In this document: in pieces, positions 17,144 through 28,095 of the stretch
Numbering within the stretch: position 1 is the first letter of the stretch
Layout of the letters: every line of letters begins with the position of its first letter
Assembly (NCBI GenBank): GCA_963821095.1
Contig: CAWGCJ010000002.1
Location: forward strand, 124,001-188,000
DNA: 64,000 nucleotides
From: CAVPHV01 sp963821095
GTDB lineage: Bacteria > Actinomycetota > Acidimicrobiia > Spongiisociales > UBA5794
Direction: 5' to 3'
Made by a program: the position numbers and the translations under genes
The notes under the pieces: generated by a model
Databases searched by the model: none
The model's input: the letters and a program-made list of their open reading frames with translations, nothing else
Told to the model about the DNA's origin: nothing

Positions 17144-18630
17144 CTACCCGCCGCTCCCTGCAGGCGAACCGGGGACCAGCGTCTTCTGCTCCATCACCTT
17201 CACGACGAGTTCGACCTCACGGTCTGCGGTCTCGTTGACCTTGGCGCTGAGGACGTCGACGGAGGGGAGATCGCCCGTGCCGGCGATCCTGACCTCGACC
17301 GCTTCCTTGAGGAGCGTCGCTTCCAGCACTTCGTATCCCGAGTTCTCTCCGAGCCACTCGCGCGTCGCGACCTCGACGCCGGACACAAGATCATTGCGAT
17401 CGATGATCTCCTCGACCGTCCACGCCAGGGGAATCGTCACGAGCACAACGAAGAGGACCACGATGCCGAGTCCGAACCGCACCGACTGGCCGCTCTCCTC
17501 AATCCGGCGAAGCGGCGCAAACCCGGTCAGCACGAAGGCAGCGGCAGCAGCGAGCACGATCGCCACGGCGTTCGTCAGGAACGTGAGCAGCGCCCCAAAT
17601 CCGAACGAGAAGGCACCGGCCTCGAACAACAGGCCCGCCGTGGCGAGCGCCGGCACCAGTGTCAAGCGAGACGGCAACGCCAGGGAGTGAGTTCGAGACG
17701 TCCTTCCTGGCCGTCGCGAACCCGCCGGCCGCACCGGCAGCGAGAGCGACGACAAGATCGATGAACGTCGGTGTGGCGAATGTCGAGACGAGGTTGTTGC
17801 GCTCGAGGAAGAACGACGGCAACACAACACCGATCAGGGCGCCGAGGGCAACCACACCAAGGGCAGCACCAACCAGGGTCACGAGCGACCACAGCGTGCG
17901 TCGACTAAGACCCCAGCAGGATGCCGGCTGCGATGCCCATGAGCGGAGCGGTGATCGGAGAGATCAGCATCGCCCCGACGACGACCGCGACGTTGTCGGC
18001 GGCGACGCCAAGGGTCGCGATGATCGCAGCAAGAAGGAGCAGGGTGACGAACCGGGTGAGGCGCGCGCCTGCGTCGTCACCGACGAAGTAGAGACGATCG
18101 ACAAGTTCGCGCCGCTCGTCGGGTGAGTACTGCTTCTCACGAACCCAAACGACAAATGCCTGCCACGGTTGTGCCGCGTCGCCGATGCGTCCGCTCAGCG
18201 TCATGACAACAAGAGCGAACCCGACGGCGAGGAACACGAATCCGAGCGAGGCAGTCACCGCCCTGAACGACGTCTGGGGGAACAGGAGGACGAGAGCCGC
18301 CAGTGCGAACGCAACGGACGCGCCAACAAGGCGTTCCCCTCGCGCCTCCGATGACCGCAACGCTCGCCACAGCCAGACCAGGCCGACAACGATCAGCACC
18401 ATGCCAATCACGGCGCCAGATGCCCGAACTCCTTCGGGGTCGACCAGGAAAAGGGCGATGCCGGCTGCTGCGTACGCGATCGGCCGGACCCACGATGGCG
18501 CTGGACCGTGCGTCCGCCGCACGCGACGGAAATCGACGATCGCGAGAACGAGAAGTCCCGATCCGACGAGTTGAGGGAACCAGTCGGTGATGGCCGAGCC
18601 GAGGAGGACGAGCACTCCGCCGATGGCCAT
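17144..18630 (-). pseudogene. DUF389 membrane protein with two frameshifts
   Basis: Three consecutive frames join into one protein of about 495 residues. The first runs MAIGGVLVLLGSAITDW to VVVGAMLISPITAPLMGIAA, which is the DUF389 signature. It breaks at 17905-17908, where an extra base creates a stop after GILLG. The second reads SRRTLWSLVTLVGAALGVVA to SLPGVAVS, breaking at 17664-17665. The third runs LTLVPALATAGLLF to the soluble C-terminus. Both breaks look like +1 insertions. DUF389 proteins are polytopic with unproven substrates. It is inactive as written. Confidence 0.75.
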
Positions 18631-18801
18631 GCCAACGCCGTCGATGATCTGGCTCCGCGGGACGCGGCGTCTCTTGATTGGCTGAGTTCACCAGAGGATC
18701 CTATCCGTCTCGGACCGGATCAGCCGATGCAGAGCGCCACGAAAAGCACAGGGCACCGGCCGCCTTCGTGCCACCATGGCCCCCTCGTGCCGGAGGTGGC
18801 C

Positions 18802-19376
18802 ATGATCGACCCAGAACCCATCGACGACAGCGCAGACCGCTACGGAACACCCGCCGAGCGCGCCACGCTGCTCATATCGGTGGCGAGCGCGAGCGTGGCC
18901 TTCATGCTGGCTTTCAACCTCGGCGCCTACGGAGAGGTCTTCTTCGATCAGATCTTCACGGTCTGGATCGCCTCAACGCTCGTCCTCCTCGGCTCGATCT
19001 TCACCCGGCTTCCCCCGAATACGTGGCCGCCGCGACTGGTGCTGCTTGCTCCCGACCGTGTGGATCCTGGTCGGCTGGGTCGACAATCCCGAGAACGGAG
19101 GATGCCGGTGAGAGCGCCCTGCTGTGGCTCACCCTGGCGATCACCGTCATCGCACTCCCGTTCGCTGCCTGGATCCTCGTTTCGACGATCAATCCGGATT
19201 TCCGCGACCTCGCCCGCAACTACAAGATCGTGGTGGGAGCGGTGGTCGTGGTTGCGTTCGCTGCCGGATACGGGATCGGGGCACGCAACGACGTGTTGCT
19301 GACGTGTGACGATTTCAAGGTCAGCGGCAACGATCTGCCCACGAACTGCGTCAAGCTCGAGCCGCCCAGTTCGTAA
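18802..19376 (+). pseudogene. Four-helix membrane protein with two frameshifts
   Basis: GGAGG lies five bases before ATG 18802, and the product starts MIDPEPIDDSADRYGTPAER then a helix ISVASASVAFMLAFNLGAY. Extra bases near 19046 and 19098-19101 shift the frame twice. Corrected, it reads VWILVGWVDNPENGDAGESA and ALLWLTLAITVIALPFAAWI, and ends DLPTNCVKLEPPSS at 19376. The family is not recognised. It is divergent from DUF389 and probably inactive. Confidence 0.55.
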
Positions 19377-19434
19377 AGGTGCCCGTCGGGTTGGGAGCGT
19401 CGTACGGATACCGCCCCAACCCGACGGCGCGCTC

Positions 19435-20910
19435 CTAGTGGAGGCCACCTCCACTCGCGTCGTCCATGGAGGCCAGTATGGAGTCCAGGTTGAACGCAGC
19501 CGGCTTCTGTCGCGGTGGGAACTCACGGAACGACTGGAGTTGCTCGGCAGCGAGGGCTTGCATCGGATACATGACGAACACGTGGTCGAGCATCCAGTCC
19601 CAATAGACGTTGGCGTTCTCGTCAGCGCGTTCGAACGGATCCCTTCGGAGATTGAAGATCTTCGGCATACGAAGCGCCACGAACGGCTCGGCCCACATCT
19701 GCATCGTCTTGGCGCGCTGCTCGAAGAACACGGCCTTCCAATCGCCGTAGCGGATCGCGGTGATCAGGCCATCGTCGCTCGTGTAGAAGAACCAATCTCT
19801 GGGCGATTCGTCCGTCGCTCCGGCGAAGTAGTCCAGGCAGTTGTAGCCATCGATCTTCACCTTGAAGTCCTTGTCACCGACCCGGTATCCCGACTCCAAC
19901 TTCTCGACCACGTCGGGTTCGCCTGCCGCGGCAAGAAGGGTTGGAAGCCATTCCTGGTGGGACACGATTCCATTGAGTGTGACGCCCTCCGGGAATTTCC
20001 CCGGCCAGCGAGCGAAACACGGGACCCGGTAGGCACCTTCCCAGTTCGAGTTCTTCTCGCTCCGCCACGGCGTGATCGCCGCGTCGGGCCAGGTGTTGAA
20101 GTGGGGTCCGTTGTCCGTCGAGTACACGACGATGGTGTCTTCGGCGATACCCAATTCGTCGACGATGTCGAGCATCTGGCCCACCAATCCGTCGTGCTCG
20201 ACCATCGCATCGTTGTAGAACCCCTGGCCGGAGAGTCCAAGCGACTCTTCTTTCAGACGCGTCCGGAAGTGCATGCGTGTTGCGTTCCACCAGACGAAGA
20301 ACGGCTCGTCGGCGTCGTGGGCCTCGCGAATGAACTCCACGGCTCGGTCGGTCATCTCCTCGTCGATAGTCTCCATGCGCTTCTTCGTGAGCGGACCCGT
20401 GTCTTCGATCCGACCGTCTGCAAACGAGTGAATCACACCACGGGGTCCGAAGCGCTCGCGAAACTCCGGGTTCTTCGGGTAGTCCGGATGCTCGGGTTCG
20501 TCCTCGGCGTTCAGGTGGTAGAGATTGCCGTAGAACTCGTCGAATCCGTGATTCGTGGGAAGGAACTCGTCCTTGTCCCCGAGGTGGTTCTTGCCAAACT
20601 GGCCGGTTCGATAGCCGAGGGGTTTGAGGAGTTCGGCAATGGTCGGATCCTCCGCCTGTAGCCCGGTCTCCGCTCCCGGAACGCCTACCTTGGTGAGTCC
20701 GGTCCGCACCGGGTTCTGGCCGGTGATGAAGGCCGCACGACCAGCCGTGCAGGATTGTTGGGCGTAGTAGTCGGTGAACTCGATCCCTTCGCGGGCAACA
20801 CGGTCGATGTTGGGCGTTTCGTAGCCCATCATCCCGCGATTGTTGTGGCTGATGTTGAACCAACCGATGTCGTCACCCCACAGGATGAGGATGTTCGGGC
20901 GTTTGGTCAT
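19435..20910 (-). CDS. Arylsulfatase 2, formylglycine-dependent, cytosolic
   Basis: A 491-residue type I sulfatase from ATG 20910 with GAGGAGG upstream. It has LWGDDIGWF metal ligands (D13, D14), activation motif SCTAGRAAF with C54, GQFGKNHLGD Lys/His and VYSTDNGPH D-N. There is no signal peptide. The start overlaps the stop of the upstream maturase by ATGA, so enzyme and activator are translationally coupled. It is closely similar along its length to arylsulfatase 1 (shared NHGFDEFxGNLYHLNAE block and RIEDTGPLTKKRMETID). It is intact in an island where many neighbours are broken. The substrate is unknown. Confidence 0.92.
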   Translation of the reverse strand: MTKRPNILILWGDDIGWFNISHNNRGMMGYETPNIDRVAREGIEFTDYYAQQSCTAGRAAFITGQNPVRTGLTKVGVPGAETGLQAEDPTIAELLKPLGYRTGQFGKNHLGDKDEFLPTNHGFDEFYGNLYHLNAEDEPEHPDYPKNPEFRERFGPRGVIHSFADGRIEDTGPLTKKRMETIDEEMTDRAVEFIREAHDADEPFFVWWNATRMHFRTRLKEESLGLSGQGFYNDAMVEHDGLVGQMLDIVDELGIAEDTIVVYSTDNGPHFNTWPDAAITPWRSEKNSNWEGAYRVPCFARWPGKFPEGVTLNGIVSHQEWLPTLLAAAGEPDVVEKLESGYRVGDKDFKVKIDGYNCLDYFAGATDESPRDWFFYTSDDGLITAIRYGDWKAVFFEQRAKTMQMWAEPFVALRMPKIFNLRRDPFERADENANVYWDWMLDHVFVMYPMQALAAEQLQSFREFPPRQKPAAFNLDSILASMDDASGGGLH

Positions 20911-22368
20911 GACGAGCCTCCTCGCTCTTCGCTTCTCGTTCCCACTCTTGCTCGCGGGCGTCCCGGCCCGCTCGGCATCTGAGGACGCTCCGCAGACTCG
21001 GGTTGGCCGGCACCGTGGCATCGCTTCGTCTTGACACCGCTCCCGCACGGACAGGGGTCGTTCCGGCCTGCTTTGGCGACCGCGGCCGCGAACGCAGCGT
21101 CGCGTTGCGCCATGTACGCCATCACCGGCGACGCCGTCTGCCCGGCGCGGATCGCCTTGACCATGACCTGCATCGGTTCGTCGACATGGCGGAAGAAGTC
21201 CTTGAATCCTGCGCACAGGTAGTTGAGTCCGGGTTCGCCATCCGGTGTCTCAATGAATCGGTTCTTCGGGCACTCGCCGTGGCAGGCGAACCGGACGTCA
21301 CAGTCCATGCAGTACTGCGGGAACAGGTCCCGCTTGTCCATGCCGAACTCGTGCTGTCGTTTCGACGCAACGAGGTCGCCCATATCGGCATCGCCGATGT
21401 TCCCGATCAGGTACTCGGGCTCGACGAAGTGGTCACATGAGTAGAGGTCGCCGTTGTGCTCAAGGGCGACGCCGAGACCGCACGTCTCGTTGAACACACA
21501 CATGCCGGACGAGGGGAGGCCCATCCAGTTGCGAACCGTCGCCTCGAAGGTCTGGACGTAGACCGACCCGACGTCGTTGCGCACCCACTCATCGAAGATC
21601 ACGCTGAGGAATCGGCCGAACTGCTCCGCTCCGACCGAGCGTTCCGACGCGTGCATACCGTCGAGAAACGCTGGATTTTCGTCCTCGTCGACACGTTCGA
21701 CCACAGGGATGAACTGCATCCAGTCCGTGCCGACGTCATCGCGTAGGAAGCGATACACCTCGAGCGGGAACGCCCCGTTCTCGGAGTTCACGGTCGTCAG
21801 CACGTTGTACTCCACGTCGTGCTTCTGGAGGAGGCGGAGGCCCCGCATGACCTTGTCGAACGTGCCCTCACCCCGCTTGTTGACCCGATTGACATCATGA
21901 AGCGGTTGCGGCCCATCGATGCTGATGCCAACGAGGTAGTTGTGTTCCTTCAGGAACTCGCACCACTCGTCCGTGAGCAACGTGCCGTTCGTCTGAATGG
22001 TGTTCTCGAACGTCATCCCCGGCTTGCGGTACCGCTCCTGGATCTCGATCGCTTTGCGGAAGAAATCAAGACCCATCAGTGTCGGCTCGCCGCCCTGCCA
22101 CGCCACGGTCACCATCGGCGTGGAGTGTGCGTCGATCAGTTGCCGGATGTAGCGCTCGAGCACCTCGTCCGACATGTGGAAACGACTGCCTTCGTACAAC
22201 TCCTCTTTGTCCAGAGAAGAAGCAGTACGAACAGCCGAGGTTGCAGATCGCGCCGGTCGGCTTCGCCAGCACGTGGAACGCTTCAGGAGACCAGGCGCGC
22301 TCCAGAAGTCCGGCCGCATCTCCACCGTACTTGACGGCAGGCCATGGGAGATCGGTATTGGTGGTCAT
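20907..22368 (-). pseudogene. Radical SAM sulfatase maturase (anSME) with SEC-C tail, one frameshift
   Basis: The product starts at 22368 (MTTNTDLPWPAVKYGGDAAG) and carries CNLGCSYC, the CxxxCxxC [4Fe-4S] motif with C42, C46 and C49, followed by CFF. An extra base near 22213-22217 breaks the frame before LDKEELYEGSRFHMSDEVLE. After correction a full anSME follows, with MVTVAWQGGEPTLMGLDFF and SPASM-type cysteine clusters (MCVFNETCGLG, YCMDCDVRFACHGECPKNR). The C-terminus adds a SEC-C zinc motif, RNDPCPCGSGVKTKRCHG. It would oxidise the CTAGR cysteine of the sulfatases to formylglycine. It overlaps arylsulfatase 2. It is non-functional unless the frameshift is an error. Confidence 0.85.
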
Positions 22369-22420
22369 CGGATCGAGCCTATCTGCCGAGATGTGAGCGT
22401 GTCGGTGGCGGCTTCCAGCG

Positions 22421-22921
22421 TCAATGCCCCGCCTTGCGGATCAGCCACACGGTCACCGCCAGCAGGGCTACGGCAATCGGGACGACCAGATCGGGCCACG
22501 TCGTCTGCGGGTTGAGGAGCACTCCCTTGAGGAAGAGCACGGCAAGGAGAACCGCGACGACCTCGATGAGCGTCACTTTGAGATCGGTCACGCTCGTGAT
22601 CTTGATCCAGTCGGGAGCATGGACCTTCGAACGCCCCTTCTCCCACTCGTCCGCGTCGCCGACAATCCACAGGCTGTAGACGCCGTAGGCGAAGACCAGG
22701 AGCACGAGGCCGAGCAAGAATTGATCGAGCGACGTGACAATGTCCACGGTCGCTGCGAGTGCTGCGTCGCTGGAGAAGGCCTTGTCATCGTGTCCACCGA
22801 AGTAGGTGACGATCCCATCGATCGTGGTCACGGCTCCGATCACGAACATGAGGATGGATCCGATCGCGGCGAAGACCACCGCCACAACGCTCAAATAGCG
22901 CGTACGGAAGATGGTCTCCAC
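22421..22921 (-). CDS. YqhA/UPF0114 family membrane protein
   Basis: A 166-residue protein from GTG 22921 (METIFRTRYLSVVAVV), with AGGAGG six bases upstream. The first helix begins after ETIFRTRYL. A second segment holds DQFLLGLVLLVFAYGVYSLW, a third lies near VTLIEVVAVLLAVLFLKGVL and a fourth at the end. Order and length match UPF0114/YqhA proteins, whose function is undetermined. It lies 52 bp upstream of the maturase on the same strand. Confidence 0.8.
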   Translation of the reverse strand: METIFRTRYLSVVAVVFAAIGSILMFVIGAVTTIDGIVTYFGGHDDKAFSSDAALAATVDIVTSLDQFLLGLVLLVFAYGVYSLWIVGDADEWEKGRSKVHAPDWIKITSVTDLKVTLIEVVAVLLAVLFLKGVLLNPQTTWPDLVVPIAVALLAVTVWLIRKAGH

Positions 22922-23117
22922 GGTCTGCCTCCTGCGATTCGCTGCTCGGATCCCTCTCGGCGAGCGTACTGCTTCGTGCCCTGGGTATCCACGGGCAGCC
23001 CTGTCGGTTTCCAACCTGATTGAATTGTGAGGGAGTGACGCGGCGTCGGGCCTCGGGTATGCGCCGTAGCTAGCCTGAATTCCTGATGCCAGCCGGTACT
23101 TGACGGGAGACGAGACG

Positions 23118-24534
23118 TTGCCCTACTTCACCACATCGATCGCGGTAGTCGCCGGACTCTGTCTCGCCTTCGGCATCCTGTACCTGTTCATCGGCGCACG
23201 CCGGCCATCGGATCGAACGCTCAACCTCCACTTCGCCCTCTTCGCTCTGTTCTACGCCGGGGCGATCATGACGGCCCGGTCGTCATTCATGGCCGACACA
23301 CTCGACGAGTTCGCCTCAGCGAATCGCATCAGCGGGGTCTTCGCTGCGTTGGGCTTCATTGCCTTCCTCTGGTTCGTGGCTGCGTACACCGGGGTGCGCC
23401 CCCGCTCCTTCCTGTGGGCCGCCACTGCCGCGTTCGCGATCTACGGACTGGCCGGGATCATCGCTCCCGACCTCGTCGTCAACATCACGCAGGGCGTTGA
23501 GTCCGTGACCTTGCCGTGGAATGAGACCTTGCTGATGCTCCCGAATCAGGACTCTGCGCTGCTCCCCCTCCTCAGCGTGGCCGTGATCGCGACGATCGGC
23601 TACGTCGTCGTTGCCGATGTGAAGCAGTTCCGGAGCGGAGAACGCAACGCGGCGCTCGCTCTTGCGATCGGGATCGGATGGTTCTTCTTCACGGTCCTGG
23701 AAGAACTCGCCGTCCAGCTCACCGCACTCGACTTCGTGGTTCTCTCTGACTTCGGCTTCCTCGGCTTCGTGGTCGCCATGAGCCTGCAGATGGTCAACAA
23801 CGCGATCGAGACAGAGACGGAGCTGGTCAACTACCGCAGCAACCTCGAGTCGATGGTCAACGAGCGCTCGATGCAACTCGAAGAGGCGCAGGCACAACTT
23901 CTCAGCCAGGCCGAGGAGCAGGCCACCACCGCGGAGCGGAGCCGGCTGGCCCGCGAACTCCACGACGTCGTAACCCAGCTTCTCTTCTCCATCAACCTCG
24001 TAGCTGGCAGCCTGCCGCAACTCTGGGAACGCGACCCGGATATGGCCAGGCGCAGCACCGCCGAACTGCAGCGTCTGACGCGTGGCGCACTCGCCGAGAT
24101 GCGGACCTTGCTGCGGGAGTTGCGGCCTCAGACAATCGCTGAGACCGATCTGGCGCATGCTCGTCACGCACCTCAGCGATGGCCTTGCAGCCCGACACGA
24201 CATTCCGGCGGAGGTCCACGTCGAAACAGTCGGCAGCCTTCCGCCGGACGTTCACGTGGCCATCTATCGCATCGCTCAGGAGGCAATGTCCAACATTGCC
24301 AAGCATGCAAACGCCAGCAGCCTCACGGTGACGCTCGTCGGCACCGATTCCCGGGTCGACCTCTCCGTCGTCGACGACGGATACGGATTCGATCGAACGG
24401 ACATCCCGGCGGGGGCCATGGGCCTCGATATCATGCAGGAGCGCGCCGACGACATCGGAGCCGAGCTGGTCGTCGCGAGCCAACCGGACATCGGCACCAG
24501 AGTCGACGTCGTGTGGCACTGCCGAACCGAGTAG
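23118..24534 (+). pseudogene. Sensor histidine kinase (NarL-type partner) with one frameshift
   Basis: Starts at TTG 23118 (MPYFTTSIAVVAGLCLAFGI), with GGGAGA upstream; TTG 23100 is an alternative. Seven or eight membrane segments form the sensor, then a coiled coil (NYRSNLESMVNERSMQLEEA) and the HisKA_3 box RSRLARELHDVVTQLLFS with phosphoacceptor near H282. An extra G at 24152-24153 shifts the frame. The second part carries the HATPase region (IYRIAQEAMSNIAKHANASS, VVDDGYGFD) to the stop at 24534. It would phosphorylate the adjacent response regulator. It is truncated before the ATPase domain as written. Confidence 0.8.
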
Positions 24535-24543
24535 AGAGCCTTC

Positions 24544-25192
24544 ATGACCGAAGATGCGCCGATCCGAATCCTGGCAGTCGACGACCACAAAGTGGTCCGC
24601 AATGGGCCTCCGCACGTTCATCTCCGTCCACGATGACCTCGAACTGGTCGGCGAAGCCGGGAACGGAGAGGAAGCCATCGAACAATGCGCCGCCCTCGGG
24701 CCCGACGTCATCCTCATGGATATGAAGATGCCGGTGATGGACGGCCCGACCGCCATCGAGCGCATTCGCGAGGGCTTCCCCGAGGTGCAGATCGTCGCGT
24801 TAACCAGTTTCGACGACGATGGGTACGCCCAACGGGCGCTCGAAGCCGGTGCGATCGGGTACCTGTTCAAGGACGTCGAGGAGGATGACTTGATGGCCGC
24901 GATTCGCTTCGCCCATCAAGGGCGCGGTGTCGTTGCGCCGGCAGCCATGCGGGCCCTTGTTGCGCGCTCCGTCAACGAGGACCCGGACTACGCGGCCAGC
25001 CTCACCGACCGTGAGGAGGCCACGCTCGAACTCCTTGCCCGCGGACTCACCAATCGCCAGATCGCGGGCAAACTGATGATCAGCATCTCCACGGTCAACT
25101 TCCACGTCCACAACGTGCTTGACAAACTGGGAGCGAAGACCAGAACCGAGGCGGTCGTCATCGCGTCCAGGGAAGGCCTGATCGACGTTTGA
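24544..25192 (+). pseudogene. NarL/LuxR-type response regulator with one frameshift
   Basis: ATG 24544, ten bases after the kinase stop, reads MTEDAPIRILAVDDHKVVR. An extra A at 24601-24602 then shifts the frame. The remainder is a complete receiver (GPDVILMDMKMPVMDG phosphorylation site, LTSFDDDGY, YLFKDVEEDDL) and a GerE helix-turn-helix (LTDREEATLELLARGLTNRQ, ISISTVNFHVHNVLDKL). It would form a two-component pair with the preceding kinase. Targets are unknown. It is defective as written because the acidic pocket and the rest are in different frames. Confidence 0.82.
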
Positions 25193-25290
25193 GGGAGCGT
25201 GCCGACCACCGACCTGGTAGTTCCACTAGGTCGCGAAACCCACAGGGTGTGCCGTAGCCACCGGAAGGCACCGCCGATACGGTCTGGTTC

Positions 25291-25647
25291 ATGAACATCG
25301 TTCTCGCCGCCCACACCCGAGAGGTGAAGACGGCGCTGTATCTCGCTCTCAACGCCGCGGTCGATGTCACGGTCGTCGCCACAGCGGCATCGACCGCCGA
25401 GTTGGTCAGCTATTGCAGTGCCTTCCTCCCGGACGTCGCCATCGTTGAAACCGGACTGCCAGGCCGGTCGCTACGCGAGGTCCTCGGCGACCTCGAGACC
25501 GTGCCAACGCCACGACGGGTTCTGATCATCGGCGGGGACGACGCTTCGAGTCTGGCAAACGAGTTCGACAGGACGGAACTCCTCAGGGACACCGACCACC
25601 TCACCGCCATCCTCCCCGACCTCGAACTCAAGAACGGAATCCGATGA
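25291..25647 (+). CDS. Stand-alone receiver-like domain protein
   Basis: A 118-residue protein MNIVLAAHTREVKTALYLAL with a CheY-like layout: strand 1 IVLAA, the central FLPDVAIVETGLPG in the position of the phosphorylation loop, and RRVLIIGGDDA as strand 4. The usual acidic pair after strand 1 is missing (AAHTRE), and the acceptor position reads E-T in VETGLPG. It may therefore be a non-phosphorylated pseudo-receiver. It follows the response regulator and precedes the flippase-like gene. Intact. Confidence 0.6.
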   Translation: MNIVLAAHTREVKTALYLALNAAVDVTVVATAASTAELVSYCSAFLPDVAIVETGLPGRSLREVLGDLETVPTPRRVLIIGGDDASSLANEFDRTELLRDTDHLTAILPDLELKNGIR

Positions 25648-25687
25648 TGCAACGCACCGAACGTGAAGACACGACTTGGAGGCAAGG

Positions 25688-26821
25688 ATGAGCGAGGCCA
25701 GCGACGAAGCCCTCCTTCCGGGCCCAAAGGACACTCCCGGAAGAAGACGCCAAGGAGAACAAGAAGAAGGCGGTACGCGAGTTGATTCTCGTCGGTGTCG
25801 TGTTGTTCTTGATCTTTGTCGTCTTCCTGCCGCAGTTCATCGACTACGGCCAGGTCATCGACTCCATGCTGAAGCTGTCGATCCAGGAGATCCTGCTGCT
25901 GTCGGTCTTCGGCGTGATGTTCACCTGGTTCAGCGCCGGCGTGTACAACACGCTGATCCCGGGCCTCAACTGGTGGGAGGGCTGGAAGGCGTGGGCAGCC
26001 TCCAACTCAGTCGCATTCCTTGCTCCCCCCGGGGCCGACGTGGCCATCCGGTTCGGCATGTACCGCACGGCCGGGATCAACGGAGAGTCTGCCGGTGCCG
26101 GCCTCATCCTGAGTTGGTTCTTCGCCACCGGGTACAAGCTGGTGGTCCCGATCATCGCTCTCGCATGGGTGCTCATCGCTGAGGGCATCGACGACGACCT
26201 GTTCGTCACGATCGCGATCATTGGCCTGGCGGCGATCATCGGAGGTGCCGGATTGACGGCCTGGTCCTGTACCGCGAGTCGATTGCGGTTCGGATCGGCG
26301 AGATCGGGCAGCGGTGGTACAACGGGATGGTCGGCGGTCGGTGGAAGTTCCCCGAAGCCGGAGGGCCTCGGGTACAAGCTGGCAGAGTTCCGAGGTCAGG
26401 TGCAGGGCACCCTCAAGGCACGCTGGTTCCCGGCGTTGGTGGTAACGCTCACCGCCCAGGCGATCTTCTTCGCTCGTGCTCGTCCTGTCGATGCGCTTCA
26501 TGGGAGTCACCGGCGATCAAGCCTCGGTCGGGGTCATCTTCGATGCCTATGCCGTCGGGTTGCTGCTCAGCATGATCCCGATCTTCCCCGGCGGACTCGG
26601 GGTGGTCGAACTCGCCTACGTCGGCATCATCGTTGGAGGCGACGCTGCTTCGAACCCGGACCTCGCCAACGCGGTCACCGCGGGTGCCTTCGTCCATCGG
26701 ATCTTCACGTGGCTGCTCCCGATCCTCATCGGCCATCCCGCCGCTCATCGGCTGGCGCCGCAAGAATGGTGGAGGCCAACAAAGCAGACGGATCATCAGA
26801 TGCCTAGGAGAAGCAGCATGA
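25688..26821 (+). pseudogene. UPF0104/LPG-synthase-TM membrane protein, five indels
   Basis: GGAGG precedes ATG 25688. Frames must change at about 25736-25738 (extra C), 26258 (missing G), 26350-26353 (extra C), 26472 (extra G) and 26732 (extra C). The joined product reads KENKKKAVRELILVGVVLFL, FLAPPGADVAIRFGMYRTAG and IPIFPGGLGVVELAYVGIIV. It aligns throughout with the intact paralogue at 28597. The last frame ends in a TGA overlapping the MFS start. Such proteins flip or anchor lipids or act with membrane glycosyltransferases. With five lesions this copy is very likely dead. Confidence 0.75.
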
Positions 26822-28092
26822 CTGCCGGGAGCACACCGAAGCCGAAGACCTTCGAGTGGTGGATGCTCTCGATGTTCACCATCGGGATCTCCTACAGCGC
26901 CTTCGTCTCACTGCTCATCCCTCCCTACGTCACTGAGACCGGGGGTGATGCCGCGACGGCGGGCATCGTGATGGGGATCATCGCCCTCGGCGCGCTCGGC
27001 GGGCCACCCATCGGATCGTTCGCCGACCGGTACTCGGCGCATCGACTCGTGATGGTGGGAGGCATCGCAGGCATGGCTCTGTCGTTCGCTGCCTACGCCC
27101 TGTCGGCCGACAACGCCGCGCTCTACGCTCTCGACGCGATCCTCATGGGCATCTCCGTGGCCGCCGTGAGCGCCACGGCCCCGGTGTTCATCGTCGGATC
27201 CAAGCTCGATCAGGCCACCGAGGCCAAGCAGATGACGACGCTCCAGTTGATGATGCCGGCGGGTCAACTTGTCGGCGGTCTCCTCCTCGCGGCCGCTGCC
27301 GCATGGTCCTTCTCGAATCGGTTCTGGCTCGGTGCTGCGGTTGTGGCGCTGTCGTTCGTGGTCGTCTGGTTCAGTTCCGGCGGGGTGAGCGAGCGCCTCA
27401 AGCAGGCGACGACCCCCGATGCGGACTCCGAGGACAGGCCGCCCCAGCAGAAGATCGGTCTGAAGCAGGTCCTGCTTTCGACGTTCGGGATCTACTTCGC
27501 AGTTCTCGTGCTGACGTCGGTGGCCAACAACGGGGTCAACGCCCAGATCGCGAACATCATGCCGGAGGTCTACGGCATCGATGCGAAGACAACGTCGGCC
27601 CTGATCTCCCTCGCCGGACTCCTCAACATCGTGTTGTACTTCCCGGCCGGGCGGTGGATGGCGGGCAAGGGCGGCTTCCCGCCGTTCATGACCGGCATCG
27701 CGGCCCGCATGTTCGCCGGCCTCGGCATGGGTGCCGTCGGCCTCATGACCGACAACAAGGTGCTGCTCGGCGCCGCGTTCATGCAGTTGATGTACAACGC
27801 TGCGCCGTTCGTGCGACTCCCTCAGGCTGGTCTCGCCGTTCGATTTGCCTCGTTCCCCGCGGGCCAGGCGAACGGATGGGTCATCGCTGCAAGCGCCTTC
27901 GGCAGCTTCATCGGTGCACTGCTCGGCGGTTACCTGGCGAAAGAGGTCGGCTACAACTCGGTGAACTGGATGGCCGCCATCGCCGGGGCGGGATCCTTCG
28001 TGATCCTCTTTCTGTGGCTCCGCCCGGCGGACAAAGCGCTGCGGTCGGAAGGACAGGACTCAGAGGACGCCGCGAATAGGAAGACGGGGTAG
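26818..28092 (+). CDS. Major facilitator superfamily transporter
   Basis: A 424-residue protein starting MTAGSTPKPKTFEWWMLSMF, with AGGAG upstream. It has twelve predicted helices, with the loop 2-3 region reading IGSFADRYSAHRLVMVGG, close to the GxxxDRxxRR motif of MFS antiporters. A central cytoplasmic loop (ERLKQATTPDADSEDRPPQQ) separates the two six-helix halves. It is overlapped by the stop of the preceding flippase-like gene and followed three bases later by a small membrane protein, so it lies mid-operon. The substrate is unknown; uptake or efflux of sulfated compounds is possible only by context. Confidence 0.82.
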   Translation: MTAGSTPKPKTFEWWMLSMFTIGISYSAFVSLLIPPYVTETGGDAATAGIVMGIIALGALGGPPIGSFADRYSAHRLVMVGGIAGMALSFAAYALSADNAALYALDAILMGISVAAVSATAPVFIVGSKLDQATEAKQMTTLQLMMPAGQLVGGLLLAAAAAWSFSNRFWLGAAVVALSFVVVWFSSGGVSERLKQATTPDADSEDRPPQQKIGLKQVLLSTFGIYFAVLVLTSVANNGVNAQIANIMPEVYGIDAKTTSALISLAGLLNIVLYFPAGRWMAGKGGFPPFMTGIAARMFAGLGMGAVGLMTDNKVLLGAAFMQLMYNAAPFVRLPQAGLAVRFASFPAGQANGWVIAASAFGSFIGALLGGYLAKEVGYNSVNWMAAIAGAGSFVILFLWLRPADKALRSEGQDSEDAANRKTG

Positions 28093-28095
28093 CGC

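Noticed and set aside
19306..20661. Long rightward frame opposite arylsulfatase 2 (similarly 10352-11968 opposite arylsulfatase 1)
   Set aside because: Both mirror the sulfatase coding strand; their similarity to each other follows from the sulfatase paralogy.
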